Below, one piece after another: positions 1 to 6,408 of a stretch of 12,851 nucleotides of DNA. Location of the stretch: the NCBI GenBank assembly GCA_041655055.1, contig JBBAGE010000061.1, positions 1 through 12,851 on the forward strand. Direction: 5' to 3'. The stretch comes from JBBAGE01 sp041655055. GTDB lineage: Bacteria; Pseudomonadota; Alphaproteobacteria; Rhodobacterales; Rhodobacteraceae. The notes under the pieces were generated by a model. It saw only the letters and a list, made by a program, of their open reading frames with translations. It had not been told where the DNA came from and made no database searches. How positions within the stretch are numbered: the first letter of the stretch is position 1; every line of letters begins with the position of its first letter. Position numbers and translations under genes: made by a program.

Positions 1-1
1 C

Positions 2-1273
2 ACCCGCAAGTCGAGCGAAGAAGGGCTCGATATGGAGTTCAACAGCCTCGACGCCCAGCGCGAGGCCTGCGAGGCCTACATCGCCTCGCAGCGTGCCGAG
101 GGTTGGGTGGCGCTGCGCGACCGCTATGGCGATGGCGGCTTCTCGGGCGGGACGCTGGACCGGCCCGCGCTGACGCAGCTGATCGCCGACATCGAGGCCG
201 GGCTGATCGACGTGGTCGTGGTCTACAAGATCGACCGGCTTAGCCGCGCGCTGATGGACTTCTCGAAGCTGGTGGAGATCTTCGACCGCCACGACGTCAC
301 CTTCGTCTCGGTCACGCAGTCCTTCAACACCACCACGTCCATGGGCCGCCTGACGCTGAACATCCTGCTCAGCTTCGCCCAGTTCGAACGCGAGGTGATA
401 GGCGAGCGCATCCGCGACAAGTTCGCGGCCTCGCGCCGCAAGGGGATGTGGATGGGTGGTCCGGTGCCGCTCGGCTATGTCGTGAAGGACCGCAAGCTCG
501 TCATCGAGCCCGCCGAGGCGGAACAGGTCCGCACGATCTTCCGCCTCTATGCCCGCTCCAGTTCCACCGCGCAGGTGCTGAAGGAGTTGCACGCCCGCGG
601 GATCCGCACCAAGCGCGGCGCGGTGTTCGACCGGGGCTACCTGCTGAAGTTCCTGCACAACAAGGTCTACCTCGGCCTCGCCGTGCACAAGGACGAGGTC
701 TATCCCGGTGAGCACGCCGCCATCATCGACCAGAAGCTGTGGGACGAGGCGCATGCCGTAATGGCCAACAACCGTGTCGCCCGGGCGGCGGTGGCACGCA
801 CGGCGCAACCGGCGCTCCTGCGCGGGCTGATCTTCACCGAGACCGGCGCCGCCATGACCCCGCACCACACCAAGCGGAAGGGCAAGCGCTACTGCTACTA
901 CACGTCCATGGACGTAATCCGGAAGCGCCCCGCGGCCGAGCTGCGCGGACCGCAGCGGCTGCCGGGTGCGATGGTCGAGGAGGCGGTGATCGGCGAAATC
1001 CGCCGGATGCTCCGCACGCCGGAGGTGGCGGCGCGCACCGCGCGGGCGGTGCGGAAGGACCGCCCCGATCTCGACGAGTCCACCGTCGTCGCCGCGCTGG
1101 CGCAGTTCGACGACCTCTGGAAGGCGCTCATCCCGGCCGAGCAGGCGCGCATCGTCCAGCTGCTGGTCGCCCGGATCACGGTGAGCGAGGCGGGCCTTGC
1201 CATCGACCTGCGCCATGATGGCCTCGGCGCCATCGCCGCGCTGATGGCCCCGCCGAAGATGGAGGTCGCCTGA
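2..1273 (+). CDS. Large serine recombinase, 5' end outside window
   Basis: This is a site-specific DNA recombinase of the serine (resolvase/invertase) family, large type, which would integrate, excise or invert DNA through a phosphoserine intermediate. The open frame runs to the window edge. Its first visible codons read TRKSSEEGLD, which contains the RxS motif with the presumed catalytic serine (codon at 11-13). The Met at 32 lies after that serine and cannot be the true start, so the gene is cut by the window. From the Met at 32, the catalytic domain covers about residues 1-135, including the YKIDRLSRA and FAQFEREVIGERIRDK motifs. A PF07508-type recombinase domain follows (about 150-250; GYLLKFLHNKVYLG), then a C-terminal region with YCYYTS in place of a cysteine-rich zinc ribbon. 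The C-terminus appears intact (EQARIVQLLVARI). The gene overlaps the next one by one base. Asp codons are nearly all GAC, unlike the core genes to the right. Family is confident; target site unknown. Confidence 0.93.
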   Translation, partial: TRKSSEEGLDMEFNSLDAQREACEAYIASQRAEGWVALRDRYGDGGFSGGTLDRPALTQLIADIEAGLIDVVVVYKIDRLSRALMDFSKLVEIFDRHDVTFVSVTQSFNTTTSMGRLTLNILLSFAQFEREVIGERIRDKFAASRRKGMWMGGPVPLGYVVKDRKLVIEPAEAEQVRTIFRLYARSSSTAQVLKELHARGIRTKRGAVFDRGYLLKFLHNKVYLGLAVHKDEVYPGEHAAIIDQKLWDEAHAVMANNRVARAAVARTAQPALLRGLIFTETGAAMTPHHTKRKGKRYCYYTSMDVIRKRPAAELRGPQRLPGAMVEEAVIGEIRRMLRTPEVAARTARAVRKDRPDLDESTVVAALAQFDDLWKALIPAEQARIVQLLVARITVSEAGLAIDLRHDGLGAIAALMAPPKMEVA

Positions 1274-1653
1274 TGCCCGCGCCCGAAACCCTGCGCGTCC
1301 ACATCCCGCTCGAACTCCGCCGTCGCGGTGGTCGCCCCCGGATCCTTCCGCCGAAGCACGTCGAGGCCGCCATGAACCGCGGGCAGGATCCCCACCTCCT
1401 GCGCGCCATCGGCCGCGCATGGGGCTGGCGGCAGCGACTGGAACGCGGCGACGTCGCCACGCTCGCCGATCTGGCTGCAGACGAGGGCCTGTCCGACCGT
1501 TACGTCAGCCGCCTCCTGCGCCTCGCGTGGCTGGCACCCGAGGTGCTCGGGCGGCTGGTCGTCCACCGTGAACCTTCCACGATCAGCATTTACGACCTGT
1601 GCTTCGTGGCGTCCCTGCCGTGGGACGAGCAGCCGGGCCGGGTGTTCGACTGA
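1273..1653 (+). CDS. Small HTH-like protein coupled to the recombinase gene
   Basis: This is a 126-residue protein of unknown function. Its ATG overlaps the recombinase stop by one base (TGATG, 1271-1275), an arrangement typical of translational coupling, so the two are probably made together. The N-terminal third is basic (LRRRGGRPRILPP, about residues 15-27). A predicted helix-turn-helix-like stretch follows at about 62-85 (ATLADLAADEGLSDRYVSRLLRL), similar in pattern to the HTH of ParB/KorB-type proteins. The C-terminal part contains PSTISIYDL and ends LPWDEQPGRVFD. From memory, close relatives of this small protein often sit directly downstream of large serine recombinases in Alphaproteobacteria. 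A role as DNA-binding accessory factor (recombination directionality or transcription) is inference. It has no signal peptide or membrane segment. It is confidently a gene because of its coupling and recognisable family pattern; its function is not known. Confidence 0.8.
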   Translation: MPAPETLRVHIPLELRRRGGRPRILPPKHVEAAMNRGQDPHLLRAIGRAWGWRQRLERGDVATLADLAADEGLSDRYVSRLLRLAWLAPEVLGRLVVHREPSTISIYDLCFVASLPWDEQPGRVFD

Positions 1654-1669
1654 GCGAGTGGCCTTCGCC

Positions 1670-1688
1670 GCTCGACCGGCGGTCGAGC
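1670..1688. repeat. Perfect 8-bp inverted repeat with 3-nt loop
   Basis: GCTCGACC and GGTCGAGC flank a GGC loop in the 57-bp gap between the convergent HTH-like gene and the TPR-like gene. The position suggests a shared transcript-end hairpin, but neither strand has a T-run after it, so intrinsic termination is not well supported. A recombinase-related site is an alternative. Confidence 0.5.
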
Positions 1689-1710
1689 AATGAAATGGCG
1701 CCTGCACCGG

Positions 1711-2781
1711 TTATCGCCGATGCGCCGCAGCGGTCTTGTGGTTCCAATTTCGCAGCCACGCAAAACGCTCTGGATCCTGCTCGAGCAGATAGTTCCGGAT
1801 ACGATCTCGCGCATCGGGTTCCGAACGGATCAGCAGTGCCCGCAGATCCTGGTCGATGGCGCGGCGCTCGGCCCCCAAGGCCTCGGCTTTCGCATACCAC
1901 TCGTGACCGGCTGCGAGGTCCCCGAGCCCCATCGAGACAGCGCCAAGCAGCGTGCACGGCCTGAAATCGGCCGGGATCAGTTCGTGCGCCTCCAGCCCGA
2001 TTGTCCTGGCTTCGGTGAGGCGGCCAGCATCGCGCATCGCGCCTCCGCGCGTCGTCAAGAGCGCCGATCTCGGTTTCGGGTTCCGTCCCGCCTTGGCGAG
2101 CGCTGCCTCCGTTACCTCCAGCGCCTGCTGGGGTTCATCAGCCTTCCGCCAATGCGCACTGGCATTTACGGCATCCCACGGATCGCGGCTTTCTTCCCAT
2201 GCCTTGGTGAGCGCTTCGGCTTCCAGCCGATGCCAGGCTTTCTGCAACGCATCGGTCCAGCAGTCGACCACCTCGGTCGACAACCAAGCGACGTCTTCGG
2301 GCGCCAGGCGGTCGCCACTCGCCACCTGCTTCAGCAGCCGCATAGCACGCGGATAGTGCTCGGTCTCGATGAAGCCGATATCGAACCGATCCCGCAACTC
2401 CCGGGCTTCGCGCCTCTTGCGCAGTACCGGATCATTATCCATGGCGGCAAACCGCGCCTTGATCGCGGCATCCATCGCCTTGGCCTTTTGGGTCTGTTCA
2501 GCTGTCACCCTGTCGGCGTCTTCCTTCGCCCGTTGGATACGGTCTGATCGCTCGCGCGCCGCGGCCTCCTCGAAGGTGGGCCGATCGATCTGACCGGTCG
2601 CCAAGGCCAGAAGAGAGTTGAGCCCGCCGGACGTCAGAAACGCCTGCGCCAAGGAGGTCAGCGTCTCGCCCGCCTCGATCTTCTGCAGAATTCCGTTCAA
2701 CCGCGCACCGACGAGCGCGGCGCCCGGCAGATCATCGACAAGATACTTTTCCGCCAAACCGGCTTGGGACGATCCCGACAT
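1711..2781 (-). CDS. Orphan coiled-coil / TPR-like protein, unknown function
   Basis: This is a 356-residue soluble protein that I do not recognise as a named family. Residues 1-65 are mixed, with a hydrophobic helix-like patch (LTSLAQAFLTSGGLNSLLALA, split at about 41-61). Residues about 68-135 are highly charged and likely helical or coiled coil (FEEAAARERSDRIQ, REARELRDRFD). Residues about 165-232 contain a CWTDAL...WHRLEAEALTKAW segment and a DPWDAVNASAHWRKA motif. Residues about 236-305 resemble two tetratricopeptide-type helical pairs (RSALLTTRGGAMRDAGRLTEAR; FRPCTLLGAVSMGLGDLAAGHEW). A role as a scaffold or protein-binding factor is inference. An in-frame Met further upstream would give 393 residues, but the extension reads as non-coding. 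The chosen ATG has only a weak AGG upstream. The gene converges on the recombinase pair and has no neighbour on its own strand. Its Asp codons are mixed with GAT frequent, closer to the core genes than to the recombinase. Confidence 0.75.
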   Translation of the reverse strand: MSGSSQAGLAEKYLVDDLPGAALVGARLNGILQKIEAGETLTSLAQAFLTSGGLNSLLALATGQIDRPTFEEAAARERSDRIQRAKEDADRVTAEQTQKAKAMDAAIKARFAAMDNDPVLRKRREARELRDRFDIGFIETEHYPRAMRLLKQVASGDRLAPEDVAWLSTEVVDCWTDALQKAWHRLEAEALTKAWEESRDPWDAVNASAHWRKADEPQQALEVTEAALAKAGRNPKPRSALLTTRGGAMRDAGRLTEARTIGLEAHELIPADFRPCTLLGAVSMGLGDLAAGHEWYAKAEALGAERRAIDQDLRALLIRSEPDARDRIRNYLLEQDPERFAWLRNWNHKTAAAHRR

Positions 2782-3206
2782 CAGACAACCTACGCGCTTA
2801 AATATACCGCTAAAGCCAAGCACGGTGACTGGCCGAAAGGCAATCCAAAAATCCCGCAAAATCAGAGAGATCAGGCCGAACGACACCGCCATCGCTACGC
2901 GCCATTCGGCCAGCGCACCGAGCGGCTGCGCCTCTTGCGTGTTGCGGCTCTGTTCCCCTCGAAGGCGATTGACACAAGGCCCGAAGTTTTGGCGGCGTTG
3001 AAAGTCAGGTCATTGGAAAGGCGAGGAAAAATCCGACCGAACCGAAAACGGCGAGGTTCGCCCGAACAGAGACGGAGAGCCGTTCAGAGCCCGAAACGGG
3101 CCTGGCGCGCAGTCTCAGAGGTTCGCATGGGGGAGGCAAAGCCCTTTGAAAACACGACTATTTCCGCGCCGCATGGGGCGCCTGTCCGTGTTCGCAACAG
3201 GGATGA
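2782..3206. other. 425-bp intergenic stretch between orphan gene and tRNA-Ser
   Basis: I find no convincing gene here. The only long plus-strand open frame runs antisense through the tRNA gene and is an artefact. The part next to the TPR-like gene presumably carries its promoter; a TATATT is present on the minus strand (about 2803-2808) without a good -35. A perfect TTGACA lies at 2969-2974 on the plus strand with no matching -10. A small hairpin GCCCG-AAA-CGGGC is at 3089-3101. The end of any integrated element to the left would be expected here or at the tRNA 3' end. Confidence 0.6.
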
Positions 3207-3296
3207 TGGCGGAGACGATGGGATTCGAACCCACGAGACCCTTCCGGGCCTACTCCCTTAGCAGGGGAGCGCCTTCGACCACTCGGCCACGTCTCC
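3207..3296 (-). tRNA. tRNA-Ser (anticodon GCU)
   Basis: This 90-nt type II tRNA gene decodes AGC/AGU serine codons. On the minus strand the acceptor stem GGAGACG (3296-3290) pairs perfectly with CGTCTCC (3217-3211), followed by discriminator G and an encoded CCA (3209-3207). The anticodon loop is CTGCTAA between CTCCC and GGGAG, which gives anticodon GCT (3262-3260). A long variable arm (GGCCC-GGAA-GGGTC) and the T-loop GTTCGAATC mark it as a serine tRNA. Its 3' end faces the recombinase-bearing segment; tRNA 3' ends are common integration sites, though usually for tyrosine rather than serine recombinases. Confidence 0.97.
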
Positions 3297-3303
3297 GCTG
3301 ACC

Positions 3304-3332
3304 CGTATAGTCAGCAAGTTATGGATGCACAA
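3304..3332 (-). promoter_or_regulatory. Likely promoter of tRNA-Ser
   Basis: On the minus strand TTGTGC (3332-3327) and TATACG (3309-3304) are separated by exactly 17 bp, directly upstream of the tRNA 5' end. The -10 lies inside an inverted repeat, GCTGAC-7-GTCAGC (3297-3315). The predicted start would leave almost no leader, which is unusual but possible. Confidence 0.55.
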
Positions 3333-3384
3333 GGGATTTTCGAAGCTTTTCTTGCGATGACGAAAACCGGGTTTTACGCCGATT

Positions 3385-3413
3385 TTTCAGGCAATTTTGC
3401 AGGGTTTCAGGCA
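3385..3413. repeat. Two TTTCAGGCA direct repeats 20 bp apart
   Basis: TTTCAGGCA occurs at 3385-3393 and 3405-3413 in the 208-bp gap between the tRNA-Ser gene and ychF. The pair is bracketed by GCCGA (3378-3382) and its complement TCGGC (3418-3422). The stretch from about 3340 to 3440 is AT-richer than its surroundings and contains no gene. Spacing near two helical turns would suit a dimeric DNA-binding protein, but this is speculation. Confidence 0.45.
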
Positions 3414-3504
3414 CATTTCGGCAAAAATATATGCAAATTCCGTGCAGGGATCTGCCCCAGGGCGCACGAGCCGGTGAGGCCCCCGCCGCCTTGATCCCGG
3501 AAAA

Positions 3505-4602
3505 TCAGGTATTGAACAGGAAATGCATCACATCGCCATCCTGCACGATGTAGCTTTTGCCCTCAGAGCGCATCTTGCCGGCCTCTTTCGCGCCGGTCTC
3601 GCCTTTGCAGGCGATGTAATCGTCATAGGCAATCGTTTCGGCCCGAATGAAGCCGCGTTCGAAATCGCCGTGGATGACGCCGGCGGCCTGGGGGGCGGCG
3701 GTGCCTTTGCGGATGGTCCAGGCGCGGGCCTCTTTGGGGCCGACGGTGAAATAGGTCTCAAGCCGCAAGAGATCGTAGCCCGCGCGGATCAGCCGGTCGA
3801 GCCCGGCTTCGGCCAGACCCATTTCCTCAAGGAAAAGCGCCGATTCTTCGGGCTCCAACTGGCTGATTTCTTCCTCGATCCGGGCGGAAATCACCACGCT
3901 TGCCGCGCCCTCGGCCTCGGCCCGGGTGGCGACGATTTGCGACAGGGCATTGCCACTGGCCGCATCAGATTCGGCCACGTTACAGACATAAAGCACGGGC
4001 TTGGCCGTCAGCAATTGCAGCAAATGCCAGGCGCGCGCATCCTCGGGATCCACCGCGACGCTGCGCGCAGGTTTGCCCTCTTCTAGCGCCGCAAGCGCCG
4101 CGCGCAGCAGCCGTTCCTGTTCAATCGCTTCCTTGTCGCCGCCGCGCACCTTGCGCACGATATTGGCCAACCGCTTTTCGATGCTTTCCATATCGGCCAG
4201 CATCAATTCGGTCTCGATCACATCGATATCGGCCAAAGGATCGACCCGGCCTTCGACATGGGTGACATCATCATCCTCAAAACAGCGCACGACATGGGCG
4301 ATGGCATCGCATTCGCGGATATTGGCCAGAAACTGGTTGCCCAGCCCCTCGCCTTTGGAGGCGCCTTTCACAAGGCCCGCGATATCGACAAAGGTCATGC
4401 GCGTGGGGATGATCTGCTTTGATCCGGCGATCTGCGCCAGCATATCAAGCCGCGCATCGGGCACAGCGACTTCGCCGACATTGGGCTCGATCGTGCAAAA
4501 GGGAAAGTTGGCAGCCTGCGCTGCCGCCGTTTTGGTGAGCGCATTGAACAATGTGGATTTGCCCACGTTCGGCAAACCGACGATCCCCATCCTGAAGCCC
4601 AT
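3505..4602 (-). CDS. ychF: YchF/OLA1-family ribosome-associated ATPase
   Basis: YchF is a cytoplasmic Obg-related P-loop protein that binds ribosomes, prefers ATP to GTP and is linked to stress responses. The 365-residue length is normal for the family. Visible motifs are G1 GLPNVGKST (residues 9-17), G3 DIAG (73-76) and, in place of the usual NKxD, the family-typical NVAE (208-211), which underlies its relaxed nucleotide choice. A helical insertion lies at about 125-175. The C-terminal TGS-like domain includes LETYFTVGPKEARAW and AYDDYIACKG, and the protein ends HFLFNT. The start at 4602 was chosen because AGGAGGG lies just upstream and family alignment starts at MGFRMGIVG; a further upstream in-frame start would add about 53 residues without family support. 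It is transcribed divergently from trpA. In many bacteria ychF lies next to pth and rplY, which fits this neighbourhood. Confidence 0.97.
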   Translation of the reverse strand: MGFRMGIVGLPNVGKSTLFNALTKTAAAQAANFPFCTIEPNVGEVAVPDARLDMLAQIAGSKQIIPTRMTFVDIAGLVKGASKGEGLGNQFLANIRECDAIAHVVRCFEDDDVTHVEGRVDPLADIDVIETELMLADMESIEKRLANIVRKVRGGDKEAIEQERLLRAALAALEEGKPARSVAVDPEDARAWHLLQLLTAKPVLYVCNVAESDAASGNALSQIVATRAEAEGAASVVISARIEEEISQLEPEESALFLEEMGLAEAGLDRLIRAGYDLLRLETYFTVGPKEARAWTIRKGTAAPQAAGVIHGDFERGFIRAETIAYDDYIACKGETGAKEAGKMRSEGKSYIVQDGDVMHFLFNT

Positions 4603-4631
4603 GCCCAGCCCTCCTTTTGATGTTGGGGCCG

Positions 4632-4660
4632 CTTCTAGGCAGTCGCCCGGGACTGCGCAA
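4632..4660 (-). promoter_or_regulatory. Candidate ychF promoter with embedded inverted repeat
   Basis: On the minus strand TTGCGC (4660-4655) and TAGAAG (4637-4632) are separated by 17 bp, about 30 bp before the ychF start. Between them lies the perfect inverted repeat GCAGTC-GCCCGG-GACTGC (4639-4656), which could be an operator or may be chance. The same -35 and a similar -10 with the same spacing occur before pth. Confidence 0.5.
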
Positions 4661-4760
4661 GCAATATCCCCGCGCCCTGCCCCGTTGACCATTGCCATTG
4701 CGCCCGATTTGCGCGAAACCGATGCGGTCGGAACGAGCTGCCAGCAGGAAAGGAAGCCCA

Positions 4761-5552
4761 ATGACGCGGATAGAGACCACCTTTGCCCGGCTGCGCGCCG
4801 AGGGCAAAAAGGCCTTCGTTTCCTATATCATGGCGGGCGATCCGGATTTCGACACGTCGCTGGCGCTGGTGCGCGCGCTGCCTGGCGCAGGGGTGGATAT
4901 CATCGAACTGGGCGTGCCGTTTACCGATCCGATGGCCGATGGCGCAACGATCCAGCTTGCAGGCCAGCGTTCGCTTGCCGGGGGAATGACCTTGCAGCGC
5001 ACGCTGGATCTGGCGGCAGAGTTTCGCAAGCAAGATGACAGCACGCCGATCGTGCTGATGGGGTATTACAACCCGATCTATACGCGCGGGGTGGACCGTT
5101 TCTTGCGTGACGCCAAGGCCGCGGGGATCGACGGGCTGATCGTCGTCGATCTGCCGCCCGAAGAGGATAGCGAACTTTGCCTGCCTGCCCGCGCGGCGGG
5201 GCTGGATTTCATCCGCCTTGCCACCCCCACGACCGATGATGCGCGCCTGCCCAAAGTGCTGCAAAATACATCGGGTTTCGTCTATTATGTCTCGATCACC
5301 GGGATCACCGGCGCCCAAGCGGCGCAGGCGGATGATGTTGCCCCCGAAGTGGCCCGGATCAAGGCGAAAACCGATCTGCCGGTGATCGTGGGCTTTGGCA
5401 TCCGCACGCCCGAGGTCGCGCGCGAAATCGCAGGCGTGGCCGATGGTGCGGTGGTGGGTTCGGCCATCGTCGCGGAAATCGCCGCCGGCAAATCGGTAGA
5501 AGACGTGGCCGCCTATGTCGCCACCCTCGCCGCAGGCGCCCATAGCGCATAA
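4761..5552 (+). CDS. trpA: Tryptophan synthase alpha subunit
   Basis: TrpA cleaves indole-3-glycerol phosphate to indole and glyceraldehyde 3-phosphate, and channels indole to TrpB in the alpha2-beta2 complex in the cytoplasm. The 263-residue TIM-barrel protein carries the catalytic pair Glu49 and Asp60 in the context ELGVPFTDPMADGATIQ (49-65). Other family landmarks are YIMAGDPDF (22-30), MGYYNPIY, IVVDLPPEE, YYVSITGITG and the phosphate-binding region VGFGIRTPE...GAVVGSAIV. The start at 4761 follows an AGGAAAGGAAG purine tract, and the upstream in-frame extension is not part of the family. It stands divergent from ychF and is followed by a hairpin before rplY. It is separated from its partners trpF and trpB, which lie further right on the other strand. 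No Trp-rich leader peptide or attenuator is seen upstream; TTGACC at 4685-4690 is a possible -35 without a clear -10. Confidence 0.98.
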   Translation: MTRIETTFARLRAEGKKAFVSYIMAGDPDFDTSLALVRALPGAGVDIIELGVPFTDPMADGATIQLAGQRSLAGGMTLQRTLDLAAEFRKQDDSTPIVLMGYYNPIYTRGVDRFLRDAKAAGIDGLIVVDLPPEEDSELCLPARAAGLDFIRLATPTTDDARLPKVLQNTSGFVYYVSITGITGAQAAQADDVAPEVARIKAKTDLPVIVGFGIRTPEVAREIAGVADGAVVGSAIVAEIAAGKSVEDVAAYVATLAAGAHSA

Positions 5553-5560
5553 ACGCATGC

Positions 5561-5583
5561 GAAAGGGGCGCTTGCCCCTTTTC
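5561..5583 (+). terminator. Likely terminator after trpA
   Basis: AAAGGGGC (5562-5569) and GCCCCTTT (5574-5581) form an 8-bp stem with a 4-nt loop, starting 9 bp after the trpA stop. The T-run is short and lies mostly within the stem, so termination may be partial. Confidence 0.6.
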
Positions 5584-5669
5584 AACGGGGCCGATCTGCC
5601 CTATACGCGCGGCTTCACGCGGGCATACACCCTTGGAGGATGCCCGCCCCAACAACCGGAGTAATAATC

Positions 5670-6293
5670 ATGGCTGCTGAGATCCCTGATCTTCACGCCG
5701 CGGTCCGCACGGGGACAGGCAAGGGGGCCGCCCGTCAATCCCGCCGCGATGGCAACGTTCCCGGCATCGTCTATGGCGGTGGCGCAGATCCGATTGCGAT
5801 CGAAATTCCCTTTAACGTCCTGCTCAAACGTCTGAAAGCGGGCCGTTTCCGTTCGACGCTGTTCAACCTCAAGGTTGACGGCCACGAAGATGTGCGCGTG
5901 ATCTGCCGCAACGTCCAGCGCGATGTGGTCAAGGATCTGCCCACCCATCTGGACCTGATGCGTCTGCGCCGCACCTCGCGGATCAACCTGTTCATCCCCG
6001 TTGAATTCATCGGGCAGGAAGAATCGCCGGGCCTGAAACGTGGTGGCGTTCTGACCGTTGTGCGCAACGAAGTCGAACTGTTGGTGACTGCGGGCGATAT
6101 TCCCGAAAATATCGTCGTCGATGTCACGGGCAAAGCCATTGGCGATGTGATCCATATTTCCGACGTGACCCTGCCCGAAGGTGCGCGTCCGGTGATCGAT
6201 CGCGATTTCGTCATTGCCAATATCTCGGCCCCGTCGGGCCTGCGTTCGTCCGACAACGAAGACGAAGAAGAGACCGAGGAAGTCGCGGAATAA
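5670..6293 (+). CDS. rplY: 50S ribosomal protein L25/general stress protein Ctc
   Basis: This is ribosomal protein L25 of the longer Ctc/TL5 type, which binds 5S rRNA in the large subunit. The 207-residue product has the N-terminal 5S-binding domain (about 4-95), with the signature GKGAARQSRRDGNVPGIVYGG beginning at residue 17, and the C-terminal TL5-type beta domain (about 98-190; IPVEFIGQEESPGLKRGG, ITVDVTGK-like IVVDVTGKAIGD). It ends in an acidic tail, DNEDEEETEEVAE, usual in alphaproteobacterial members. The ATG at 5670 has CGGAG (5657-5661) at correct spacing; the further upstream ATG would add a non-family leader. It is preceded by the trpA hairpin and followed by its own strong hairpin, so it is probably a single-gene unit. 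A TATACG at 5602-5607 may be its -10, but the -35 is poor. Confidence 0.97.
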   Translation: MAAEIPDLHAAVRTGTGKGAARQSRRDGNVPGIVYGGGADPIAIEIPFNVLLKRLKAGRFRSTLFNLKVDGHEDVRVICRNVQRDVVKDLPTHLDLMRLRRTSRINLFIPVEFIGQEESPGLKRGGVLTVVRNEVELLVTAGDIPENIVVDVTGKAIGDVIHISDVTLPEGARPVIDRDFVIANISAPSGLRSSDNEDEEETEEVAE

Positions 6294-6318
6294 TCCGCCC
6301 GCTTTCCTGTTCACGCTG

Positions 6319-6348
6319 GGCGGGGCCATCTGGCCCCGCCTTTCGTTT
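6319..6348 (+). terminator. Intrinsic terminator after rplY
   Basis: GGCGGGGCC (6319-6327) and GGCCCCGCC (6332-6340) form a perfect 9-bp GC stem with an ATCT loop, followed by TTTCGTTT. The hairpin lies 25 bp after the rplY stop. Confidence 0.85.
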
Positions 6349-6375
6349 GCGCCCCCGGCCGGCCTGCCCTAGATT
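6347..6375 (+). promoter_or_regulatory. Candidate pth promoter
   Basis: TTGCGC (6347-6352) and TAGATT (6370-6375) are 17 bp apart, immediately after the rplY terminator and about 34 bp before the pth start. The hexamers match those of the ychF candidate promoter, which strengthens both. Confidence 0.5.
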
Positions 6376-6408
6376 GCCCCTGCCCCCTTACGATTATAGG
6401 AGCCCCTG

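Noticed and set aside
898..1707. A 269-codon minus-strand open frame opposite the recombinase C-terminus and the HTH-like gene
   Set aside because: The plus-strand genes match a known family and are coupled; the minus-strand translation is low in complexity.
1690..2547. A 285-codon plus-strand open frame opposite the TPR-like gene
   Set aside because: The minus-strand frame gives a longer product with repeat structure; this frame is proline- and arginine-rich without a pattern. I cannot exclude it fully, as the minus-strand gene is also an orphan.
2969..2991. A perfect TTGACA as a plus-strand promoter
   Set aside because: No -10-like hexamer lies 16-18 bp downstream, and no plus-strand gene follows.
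2764..3261. A 165-codon plus-strand open frame ending in a DDGIRTHE-like sequence
   Set aside because: This peptide is the classic false product of reading antisense through a tRNA-Ser gene. The frame also overlaps the TPR-like gene and has no family support.
4603..4761. An N-terminal extension of ychF of about 53 residues
   Set aside because: The AGGAGGG site and the normal family N-terminus point to the start at 4602; the extension crosses the ychF-trpA control region.
4602..4761. A Trp leader peptide or attenuator before trpA
   Set aside because: I see no short frame with Trp codons and no alternative hairpins followed by T-runs in this gap.
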